64,000 nt of DNA, from assembly GCA_035222895.1 (NCBI GenBank), contig JAVYIG010002755.1, positions 89,501 through 153,500 on the forward strand, in the 5' to 3' direction. The translations under genes and the position numbers were made by a program. This stretch comes from Strongylocentrotus droebachiensis (taxonomy: Eukaryota; Echinodermata; Echinoidea; Camarodonta; Strongylocentrotidae). This document shows, piece after piece, positions 1 through 9,451 of this stretch. The notes below the pieces were generated by a model, which was given only the letters and a program-made list of their open reading frames with translations, was not told the DNA's origin and searched no databases. How positions within the stretch are numbered: position 1 is the first letter of the stretch; every line of letters starts with the position of its first letter.

Positions 1-122
1 AAACTTTGTGGACCACCTTGTATATACACAAATACACAGCATACGATCTAAAATAAAGCTTAATTCTTAAACTATAAGCACGGTATGGTATTGAAAAAAG
101 GAAAAGACATTGCTATTCTCAC

Positions 123-293
123 CAAGATTTGGTAGGTGTCCAGCATACACAAAACCTCCTGACCCTGGTAGTGTACACAATATCTTAATAAAGTCTACCC
201 TCTCTCGCCTAGAAGAGAACTCAACCGCTGCTCGTATATTGGCTTTATCCTCAAGTGTCTGTCCATGCCTGACTACTGTCCCGAGTAGCTTAT
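123..293 (-). CDS. Gene 1 coding exon 4: rest of degenerate second MIB/HERC2 domain
   Basis: Acceptor TTTCCTCCTAG, then DKLLGTVVRHGQTLEDK... up to GHLPNL, donor CTTG|GTGAGAA (phase 1). It lacks the W-D-N-G and Y-R-V-G signatures of the domain, so the fold is inferred from position and the LLGTVV strand. The gene 2 exon is the same length with four residue changes. Confidence 0.75.
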
Positions 294-3243
294 CTAGGAG
301 GAAATAAAATAAAAGCTCTGATAGATATCATTTGTATCTGAAGCCTTCCTTGATTATTCTTGATATCTGTCGCCAAATGCAATCTGTCTACAATGTACAC
401 AATTATTTGGAGATTTCATCTGGTTATATGTAACATACATGCGAGGTGAACCCTTTTGATTAAATAATACGATAGCCATTTTACTTGTTCATGCGCATTG
501 TCAACATCTCTTTGGACAGTATCTTCTGTTTTGTATTTCACAGAGTGGAAGATATCAAGACGAACCTGATTCAAGTCTCTTGTGCCACTGAGGATGTCTG
601 ACAACCTTTGCTCCGGCAAAGCTTCCTTTAAGAGCAAGACGAGGTGATGATGATCTTGGTAGTATCTTAGGACTACATCAATACAAAAAAAATCAATATC
701 AAACGCTGGAAAATAGGGACTTTTAGATTGAGTGGACGAGAACGGCGTGAACGTCCACTTATCATGCGTGTCCATGGCAAGCCGTTTTAAAATTTATTCC
801 TATTTCTTCATATCAAGAATTGATTTTCTGTTGTAAAGCAATGTTAATTCTTGATAATTATTAGGAAATGATTTTCTGTTGTAAAGCAATGTTAATTCTT
901 GATCTTTATTAGGAAATGATTTTCTGTTGTAAAGCAATGTTAATTCTTGATAATTATTAGGAAATGATTTTCTGTTGTAAAGCAATGTTAATTCTTGATC
1001 TTTATTAGGAAATGATTTTCTGTTGTAAAGCAATGTTAATTCTTGATCTTTATTAGGAAATGATTTTCTGTTGTAAAGCAATGTTAATTCTTGATAATTA
1101 TTAGGACATGATTTCTGTTGTAAAGCAATGGTAATTCATGATATCAAGAAATAGGAATATATGTTTAAACGGCCTGCCATAGACATGCATGATCAGTGGA
1201 CGTGCACGTCGTTCTCGTCCACTCAATCTAAAAGTCCCTACTGTTATGTGTCAACTTGTAGCAACGGAATATTAGCAACTTTAGACCTGATTTCGATTGT
1301 CTGATTTTTGAAGAATCTTACTAAGATTCAAACATGTTTAATAAACATTCGGAATGGTCTGTGATCAGGGGGTCGTTTTACGAAACCGACAAAAGTCTAA
1401 CTTCATGGACATCCCATAAATATGTGTTATAGAACTACCACGAGCTTCTATGAGAATTTAGGTGAACTTAGACTTTTGATGGTTTCGAGAAACTGGCCCC
1501 AGGAGGTGCTCTCTGATCGGCATCTAAAAAAAAAACAATATCTGATATTTCAAATGTAATTCATCAAACTACTGAAGTTTCTGTCTTTTGGCAGTTAACT
1601 TACTCTGACATGTGGTGAATACAAATCATTATTTAATTTCTTAAAGACAATAACGACTGTTAAATTAAGTTCAATACACTCCGCTTTTAGGAGCAATTCA
1701 AATTTCTATTACAGGATATGGCAAGCAGAGAACACAAACTCGATGTGCACACATGGGACTAGATGAGATCGGTCCAGTGTTAGCCAAGCTTGATATATAC
1801 CAAGAGATGTACGAACAAGAGTAGTGATGTACTGTTTCAAAAACCCGAGATATTATGAAGACCAAGATGCCATTTCTCCCTAAAATGCCCATAATACTAG
1901 CTGATTTCATGGTCTCTCATCACCCAGATCCCACAATATACCTTTAAATGTTGAGTGTCATACACATGTACATACCCCATGGATGTTTTGTCTGAAGACA
2001 TCACTCTCATGAAGACATGGCTGAGATCATGTTCGTCATTCATGTAGCAAGTGGTACAGAGGTCAAAGGCGTAGCACTCGGTGCATCTCCATCGCATCCC
2101 CCTAATCTCATCAACGTCACAGCCGTCACACCAGACCTTTGGATGACACACTAAAACAAAGGGGAAACAAAAACAATACCAATGTCAACAAAGACTGTTT
2201 AATGGAAAACTATTTTAATTTGACCATATCGTAACACTGACGAACGTTAGGTTTGCGAGACTGTAGAGAAAGCGCTATGAGCGCCTATTAGAGGCGGACA
2301 CAGGCGTTATACAAGAAGCCATCGTCATCAATATTATTATCACAATGAAACGCTGGAACGCAGCTTTGGTTGAAATCTAAAATGGAATATTGTCAATTGT
2401 AGCAGTTGTAGGCTATCAGGCATGTTATCCATAGGACACTGTAGAATATTTCTCCATTCGATTGACTTTACATTAAGAGGACTACTTTCAAATAATTTGT
2501 GATGATTGTGTTGTTTGAGATGCCATTTGGTAAAAATGTCTTTCTCGATCCATGTGTGTCATAGTTCCTGGTAAGGAAGATAAATTGATCGCTGGATGCT
2601 TGGGTGCTTTGATCGCTGAGATGGCATTCAGGCTGAAGTTATTAGTATTGATCTGTGCCAGAAATATAAATTTGTAACGGGCATGAGTTTATGTATAAAA
2701 CGCCATTTGTCATTGATGTAATTGGTGAGAGGTACGAACCATATCAAATAATCAATAGTTGTCGAGGTGTCGTGGTATAGTTCATTTAATTGACTGTTAA
2801 TCCAAGGGTTCGATTTTGAATCTTAGCCTGTCACTAACGTTCTTTGGTAAGACAATAATCCATATTTGCCACTCTCCACCCAGGTGTAAATGGGTACCTT
2901 GCAATTGCTGGGTTAATACTAATTGCAGGGCCCTCACGGAGAACAGCATTGAAACGGGTGAGGCTTCCCTGGGTTAACAAAAGTATTAGTAACCATATTT
3001 GGAAACACCTGCATTAGCTGTATCAATGATCCTGAGATCATAACCCTGGTCATAGCCAGCCCGGTAGAGACCTTTATCTCCACTGTCCCACTGAACGAGT
3101 ACGGAGAGTTTTGGAAAATGTGGTTGACGTTCATCATGTAGTCTCAGAACCGTTCCTGCATATCCCTTTCCGCCATCTTGGTACTTATAAGTCCAATCAG
3201 GTCCTCGGATGACACGGAAACCTGGTTTAACAGGGGTTTCCAT
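123..3243 (-). CDS. Gene 1: MIB-like E3 ligase paralog, 5' part (coding exons 1-4), continues past left edge
   Basis: Four coding exons at 3243-3009, 2150-1976, 672-566 and 293-123 join in compatible phases and match gene 2 exons 1-4 in length (235, 175, 107 and 171 bp). They encode an N-terminal MIB/HERC2 domain, a ZZ zinc finger and a degenerate second MIB/HERC2 domain. In the Mind-bomb family these domains bind the substrate (Notch ligand tails in the well-studied members). Exon 4 ends at a strong donor (CTTG|GTGAGAA), so the gene goes on to the left. No stop or frameshift is seen, so it looks functional. The ATG at 3243 was chosen because translation runs straight into the conserved domain; a 5' UTR exon upstream is possible. 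Confidence 0.85.
566..672 (-). CDS. Gene 1 coding exon 3: start of second MIB/HERC2 domain
   Basis: After a T-rich acceptor, the phase carried over from exon 2 reads ...KGSFAGAKVVRHPQWHK, which aligns with the GIFAGARVVRG start of the second MIB domain in Mind-bomb proteins. The other frame is open too but does not fit the exon phases. The donor is ATCAG|GTTCGT, phase 1. Confidence 0.7.
714..1240. mobile_element. MITE with TAGGGACTTTTAGATT ends and a 48-bp internal tandem repeat
   Basis: The terminal inverted repeats extend about 95 bp (TAGGGACTTTTAGATTGAGT ... its complement). The interior holds six to seven copies of a 48-bp repeat. The equivalent site in the other unit (about 30675) lacks the element. 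Lies in gene 1 intron 2, a few tens of bases upstream of exon 3. The target duplication is not clear. Confidence 0.85.
815..1130. repeat. 48-bp tandem repeat inside the MITE
   Basis: About six copies of a unit containing GATTTTCTGTTGTAAAGCAA, with two alternating variants (GATAATTATT / GATCTTTATT). Because 48 is a multiple of three, one minus-strand frame stays open as a repetitive 16-residue motif; not considered a protein. Confidence 0.9.
1976..2150 (-). CDS. Gene 1 coding exon 2: ZZ-type zinc finger
   Basis: After acceptor TTTTAG the exon reads CHPKVWCDGCDV, then RWRCTEC, DLCTTC and a final His pair (EHDLSH), the usual ZZ ligand order. The donor is ATGGG|GTATGT in phase 2, which fits exon 3. 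Reading on past it would give a false extension ending at a stop near 1897. Confidence 0.88.
2757..2950 (+). mobile_element. tRNA-derived SINE-like repeat (unit 1 copy)
   Basis: A box A-like GTGGTATAGTTCA and box B-like GGTTCGATTTTGAATC, spaced as in a Pol III promoter, precede a CTCCACCCAGGTGTAAATGG block. The other unit has the partner copy at 33115-33310, so the insertion predates the duplication. Lies in gene 1 intron 1. Confidence 0.5.
3009..3243 (-). CDS. Gene 1 coding exon 1: MIB/HERC2 domain
   Basis: The exon starts at METPVKPGF and contains the family motifs VIRGPDW, QDGG, GTV, VQWDSG and YRAG followed by YDLRI. It ends at donor GCAG|GTGTTT in phase 1. It differs from the gene 2 exon at about three residues (Y/N, Q/R, S/N). 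Confidence 0.88.
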
Positions 3244-3683
3244 TTGTGTTTACCTTCAACAGCTAAATAGAGGGCAGAAATGGGAATACAAATAAGATAG
3301 ATATATAGGAAGAATGTTAAAAGAAATAGAAACATGTACTGTATATATTGAGAGAGTGTGAGATAAAGAGAGGGTAGAAGTCTATGTCATGTTCGGAGAG
3401 GTTTGTAGTTATCAACGTTTGCAGATCAATCCACTCTTTTTAGTTTCATGCCATTTGAAGCAAGGACTAATCAAGGTTGATAATCATATTCGTTTATTAT
3501 TCATCCTGTTAAGAGAAATCGTTTTTAACGAGATAAAATGAGACCTCCATAACTTTCACAAATAATCCATCGATATAGAGCAAGCATTGGCTAAGATCGA
3601 TTAATGATGATTTCTTGAATACTTGATATATTGTTCACTTGTTAACTTATCTACTCCTTATACCATTGTATACTTCTTATGCC
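3244..3683. other. Presumed 5' flank of gene 1
   Basis: No gene recognised. The sequence is closely matched by the flank of gene 2 (33607-33987), as expected of a duplicated promoter region. No clear TATA box or other core element stands out. Confidence 0.5.
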
Positions 3684-3691
3684 GTTTACCC

Positions 3692-4806
3692 CAAGCGCGT
3701 AGCCAGGATTTCATTTTAGGGGGGGCGGTAGTGAGCACGCGAAGCGTGCGAATCACTTACAGAGCGCGCGTAGCGCGCTCCCTAGGGGGGTGGGTGCAGG
3801 GAGGGGGGGGGGGGAGTTTCCCCCCTCCCGCGCGAAGCGCGAAAGCTTTGACGTTTCATTGCATTATTAGAGAAAGAAGACGATTCGTTGGACCGTTCTC
3901 GACTCTTAATCCTTATCTAACTTCAGTTTCTTTTGACGTTTCATTAGAGAAAAAAGACGATTCGTTGTACCGTCTTCACTCTTAATCCTTGTTTGAAACA
4001 AGTTCCCCTTCCTCGGCGCGTAGCGCGGAAGCTTTGACGTTTCATTAGATTATTAATGAAAGAAGACGATTCGTTGTACCATTCTCAAACGACTCTTAAT
4101 CCTTGTCTGAATTCAGTTTCCCCCGCGCAGAAGTTTTCACGTTTCATAAATTATTAGAGAAAGAAGACGATTCGTTGGACCGTTCTCGACTCTTAATCCT
4201 TATCTAAATTCGGTTTCTTTTGACGTTTCATTTGAGAAAAAAGACGATTCGTTGTAACGTCTTCACTCTTAATCCTTGTTTGAAACAAGTTCCCCTTCCT
4301 CGGCGCGTAGCGCGGAAGCTCTGACGTTTCATTAGATTATTAATGAAATAAGACGATTCGTTGTGCCATTCTCAAACTACTCTTAATCCTTGTCTGAATT
4401 CAGTTTCCCCCACTCCCGCGCGGAAGTTTTCACGTTTCATAAATTATTAGAGAAAGAAGACGATTCGTTGTACCGTTCTCGACTCTTAATCTTTATCTGA
4501 ATTCAGTCCCCCCCCCCTCCCGCGCGAAGCGCGGAAGCTTTGAAGTTTCATTAAATTATTAGAGAAAGAAGACAATTCGTTGTACCGTTCTCGACTCTTA
4601 ATCCTTATCTGAATTCAGTTCCCCCCACCCCCTTCCGCGCGAAGCGCGGAAGCTTTGAAGGTTCAATAAATTATTAGAGAAAGAAGACAATTCGTTGTAC
4701 CGTTCTCGACTCTCAATCCTTTTTCTTTCTACGTCCTCTTTCTTTCTTTTTTTTTTGGGGGGGGGGGGGGGGCTACCGCCCCACCGCCCCCCTGGCTACG
4801 CGCCTG
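3692..4806. mobile_element. hAT-like non-autonomous element with 8-bp target duplication
   Basis: Ends CAAGCGCGTAGCCAGG / CCTGGCTACGCGCCTG are inverted repeats; GTTTACCC is present on both sides (3684-3691, 4807-4814) and once in the empty site of unit 2 (about 33988). G/C homopolymer tracts sit just inside each end. The interior is about eight copies of a roughly 100-130 bp subrepeat (GACGATTCGTTGTACC, GACTCTTAATCCTT). No transposase. Confidence 0.88.
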
Positions 4807-4814
4807 GTTTACCC

Positions 4815-7717
4815 GACGTTCGCCAAGGCAATGTGAAGGCAGTTCTCTTGTTATTGTACTCAGTTATACGTCCACTATTCACTAACACTCCGCGAATAAG
4901 GTTCCTCACCGTGTACAATTATTGAACTTCTTTAATCTTTGTTCACCATTCTGTTGTACCCTGTACTAGTGAGGCTTCTTACCATAGAAACATCATTTTC
5001 ACATTCCTTTTAATATTCCTCTAACTCCTAATCCAACATTCCTTCTGTAGGCCTTAACATTTCGTTTATCCATAAATAACATTCTAGTTCTGGAGAAGAT
5101 CAAATATACATGTATATGACTGAAAATATATGAAACTCAAAATGATTAGTTCATTTCTTACTGGCTCTATAAATGCGTATAATTTGAATTTGGAATCCAT
5201 CAAGAGTTTGTTCTCATCGGCTAATAAATAAACGGAAATTCATGAAGAACTTCCTCTTTTTCTTTTAATTTTAATTTCATTTAAAAAAAAATTGTTTTAA
5301 AAGTAACCAATAGTTGAAATTGGAAAACCTATCCGCATTTTCTTTTTTAAAGTTACATCTTATTTTACATTTGAATGAAAACTCATCTGATTAATATCTA
5401 TTCATACAATTAACATGCAAGTTAAGTTTCTTTCGTGCTTCTTTGAAATACAGGAAATAATACACACACGCGGGCGTTATCTCACACGCACACTTATCTA
5501 GTCATACACCCCAGGTGCATATAACAATTCTCTCCCTCTCTCTCTTCCATGTTTCTATTAACAAAAAAAGAAAATTATACACACACCTGTCCACCTACAT
5601 CCACACCCATGTGCATATAAAATTCTCCCCCTCTCTTTCTCTCTTTCATGTTTCTTTAAAATTAATCCATCACACACACCACACACACTACATAAAATAA
5701 GGATGAATTACACGTTCTTTGCTTCCTTCTCCTCTCTAGCTGTCCAATTTTGCGTCACTGGTTTCATAAAATTACTTCTTTCAATACGTCTGTTGTTGAT
5801 CAGTAATGGCGGCTTCAAAACCTGGCACATATACATGCATACAAGTACAGCCAATTCTCAAATAACTGTCTGCATCGTATTGAATGCGTAGAGTGTTCAT
5901 GGGGATTCCCCAGTAGTGCGAAATACCAACTGGTAAGAAATTCCGACCGTGCACTGCTTACGCGTCCGTGTGTTATTTATCATACACAATACACATACAT
6001 ATAAAATGGGTTCAAGGATGTAGTTAATGAGAAGCGTGAAAATGGATCACGAAATTGGTCTCGAAATTTGAAAATTTGACATTTTGTTCCGTTGGGGGGG
6101 GGGGGGGGTAAGGTCACCCTTTTTAGGTCACCCATTGGCATAATTAAAAAAATAAAAATAAACGCAAAAGGGTGGGGGGGGGTTTCCCCAAAAACATACA
6201 TAAAACATACACATAAAAAAAACTCAAGGGGGGGGGGGGGTTTAACCCCCCCCCCCTGCGTACACGCCTGCTTCTTCTAATAAGTCTGTTGTTGGTCAGT
6301 AATGGCGGCTTCAAAACTTGGCACATACAAGTACAGCCAATTCTCAATATCTGTCTAGAACGTGTTCAATGCGTTAAGTGTTCACGGGAATTCCCCAGTC
6401 TTTCGCAATAACAACTATGAAGAAATTGCCACCACGCACTGCTTACGCTTCCGTGTGATATCTATCATACAATGGCTTTTTTGTTGTTGCTCTTACGCAC
6501 CATAAGCACGCTATGTATTCAGCATACAATGGTCTGACAAGCTGCAGCGAATACTTATAATGTGAGATCCTGTAATATATAGTTGTACACAAGTCATGTA
6601 CAGAAAGTGTGTGTATACCAACTTATAGTAAACTGACATGAAAGTTATGTTAACAAAATTAACTTTAATAATTCAAATCAGTTCAAAATGTTTTTTTATT
6701 AAAAACAAACGTGCGTCTCAACATAATGTTAAATTGTTTATAGTTTACAATCATTACAAATAATAACAATCAACACAATTTTACCAAATGTAGTTTTTAC
6801 CTTCTCGGCTATTATTTTCCCTCATTGAAAAGAAAACGTTTTGTTATTAAATTAAAAGTCTTTCCAATTAACGCTTCGTGCATGATACATGTATAACTTG
6901 GTACGTCACATCTAAAATGGCTGCGTCCATGTCGTGTTAAAAGGCATAACATGATGCCAAGCAATCCACAGCCACACACATCGTCCCTTGTTGAACTAGG
7001 TGCATGACCGTGAGCTATTTCGTTTTGCCCCTCCTATCTTGTAAAGTAGCAAACATAACCTTAAAAGAAACACATTTGGATACGAATTTTGAGCCATTAG
7101 GGCTCATCTGCATATCTTAGATAATTTTTGTTATAACCTCTTATTTAACATTAAGTACAGAGGACCATTCTCATCTAATTACAAAGGAAAGAAAAATACA
7201 AAGCACATTATTGAAGTAATGAACTATAACTGCATAACGAACAAAACAAATCAAAGAAAAAGTTACACAAACTTTCATAGTAATCTCTGACGATATCTAA
7301 TAAAAAACAAAAAAGAGCGTACTCTTTCATTTTCATAATGAAATGAAAAGGCCTTTTTCTGTGGAAAATGAAACACTCCAGAACTGCAATGACTTGCCTA
7401 AATATCAGGGTATTTCAGTTATTTCATAAAACACAAAGAATTATTATGAATAAAATATGGGTACATCTTGTTTTTATATTAATCAATGATTTCTTTTCAG
7501 TTTTAATAGCATGTCCATTCAAACAAACAAAATAAAAAGGAAATCAAAAATTAAGGATTCTAGTACATTGATAAGAGAGATACAACCCTCCACATTTGAA
7601 TTCGATCTGAATATAATGCATCCTGCTTGTTTATCTACTACTCACACTGGATGACTGTACTTAGTTTCACATTCATAACACCAGCTTATACTTAAGCAAC
7701 AACATGATAAACTGTTG
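4815..7717. other. Intergenic, between gene 1 and gene 2: low-complexity and duplicated sequence
   Basis: No gene found. Holds CA/TC-rich low complexity (about 5455-5700), G runs at 6094-6108 and 6228-6240 with an adjacent C run forming a hairpin, and long stretches matching 34860-38282. Confidence 0.6.
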
Positions 7718-8240
7718 TTAAATTTCCCATTTGCAGGCCAAACAAATGAAAAGGTTAAATTCCAACGGCATTTGAAAGATAATACTAATTTAGAACTTCC
7801 CTAAAAAACGGGGGGCTTGAAAATGTCTTTAAGTGGGGAAAAAACGACTATTAGTTATTGAATCGACTTAAGAGCTATAGAGCCAGTAAGTAATAGTCTG
7901 ATTTTCAAACCATTGTACCGAATGATCGTACGTTTTATGCTGCGCAAAGATTCAGTCAGTTTAAATTTGGCCATTACAAGAAGTGGGTTATTGATGTAGA
8001 CAAATGCTCATGTACCATTTACAGCTCATTTTATGTATAAAGAAGAAAAAAGGCCAGTCAGTCACTCAGTAGTGTCTGCCAGTGAGGTCTAGCAAGTAAA
8101 TGGGTTTCCTTGCATAATTTGAATATTAGGACACTGCGAACGTTTAAATTACACAGATAGGACATACATGACATATTTAGAATTCCTGCAAAGTTCTAGA
8201 GAATTTGATGTTGGCTGCAAAAGGGACATTGTATCTTTAA
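7718..8240. mobile_element. TTAA-flanked MITE, unit 1 intergenic copy
   Basis: Begins TTAA near CCATTTGCAGGCC and ends GTATCTTTAA. Same family as 16472-17030; orthologous to 38283-38806. The left end has lost part of its terminal repeat. Confidence 0.7.
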
Positions 8241-9245
8241 CATACGGAGTACCCTGTCCTAGTTATAATAAACATTGTTCTTTTTATTTGTTATTGAGAT
8301 TTGGAAACATGGTGTTACAAAAAGCAGTTTATTTGAGCAGGTTATGCCCTGTGCGTTTAGAGAAGAGATTAAAAAACAAACGTGCTATTTATTCTACAAA
8401 TGTCATGAAATCTACTCAGTGATCAGGGATAAATAGTGTCGTAATATATCTTATACTAATTATGATCATTATCACAGTTGAAAAGACAAATACATCGTCG
8501 ATGAGATCTCATACAACGTCAGGCCAATAGAACATTTTCAAAATGTAATCAAAATTATATACGTTTACCTAGTATTACAATTGACTGTAAACCAATTGGC
8601 AGGATGCCTATTGCAAACGTCAGTTGTTGCTAGGTCAGACAAACTTTGTGACGAGCCCTAACCACACGTACTATGCAATTTGCATGGTGAATTTTGAAAT
8701 ATAATTACATGTACTCGAAACGATTAATAAAAACAATGAACTCAACAAAGACATATGTTTTAAATATGATTACTAGTGCATTATACGGAAATGGCATTAA
8801 AGTCAATCCTTTTTGAGGACTTGCGAATCACGTAGTTTCAATGGACCATTTGTCATGTTACCCCAGCAATGATTTGAATTAATATTCATCACTAAAGTTG
8901 CACCGTCCTGGGTAAACAAATGTGGTAATGAAATCTCAGCCTTCAAAATATTTACTGGTAATACCTCCACACGTGCGATGAGAACCAAGAGGCGTTAACC
9001 CTTATAATTGAAATATCCTCTGTAATTATGTACAGGAGTGGAAATCCACTTTGGGAGAGTGATATTAGGGATTATTCTTCGTTTTGGAGAGGAAAACTAC
9101 ATTGAAAATAAAACACGGCGATCCACTATTAAAGAGAAGAACTATTCAATCACTTTGTTTGAATGTATTCAGTTCTTAAAGGTATCAATCCTTTACATTT
9201 ATCCTAAAAAGGTTTCCGCTCCTCTGCATTAAGAGGGTAAAGTCT
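8241..9245. other. 3' flank of gene 2
   Basis: Nothing coding recognised. Aligned with 38807-40487, except that unit 2 has an extra block at about 39712-40398. Confidence 0.5.
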
Positions 9246-9451
9246 CTACTGCAAGTCTACGACTGAAGAAATTGGCTCGCTGCAATATGGGCATTCAGGG
9301 ATGAGCTCAGCAATGCTTCGGATGACATCATGACCACATGCGAAGGAGATTTTCTTCTTGACCAGGTGTTCCAGTGTCTTGACCCTGGACTGAAGGGTTT
9401 CAAGCTCTTCGTCTTTGCGCTTGATCTCAGTGTGTATGCTATGCAACTTGC
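9246..9451 (-). CDS. Gene 2 coding exon 17: coiled coil and truncated RING, stop codon
   Basis: GKLHSIHTEIKRKDEELE begins a heptad-rich helix, followed by KKKISFACGHDVIRSIAEL and ECPYCSEPI; the stop TAG is at 9246-9248. The family RING is Cys-x2-Cys...Cys-Gly-His...Cys-x2-Cys...Cys-Pro-x-Cys. Here the first pair and the pair after the His are replaced by hydrophobic residues, leaving CGH and CPYC. Exon 16 joins it directly in phase 1. Confidence 0.88.

Noticed and set aside
123-293. CARD-like death-fold domain in exon 4
   Set aside because: The peptide DKLLGTVV...RVDFIKIL looked CARD-like at first, but phase-consistent joining to exon 3 (GSFAGAKVVR) and to the Mib repeat places it in the second MIB/HERC2 domain.
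416-775. Minus-strand open frame of 119 codons (VLRYYQDHHHLVLLLKEAL)
   Set aside because: It is the wrong frame over exon 3, extended by MITE sequence; the phase-consistent frame matches the MIB domain.
800-1081. Repetitive 16-residue protein
   Set aside because: Product of a 48-bp tandem repeat inside a MITE; no gene signals.
815-1130. CRISPR-like array
   Set aside because: Regularly spaced 48-bp units have no distinct spacers and the DNA is animal; it is an ordinary minisatellite.
2770-2830. Genuine tRNA gene
   Set aside because: Box A- and box B-like motifs are present but no cloverleaf can be formed and a SINE body follows.
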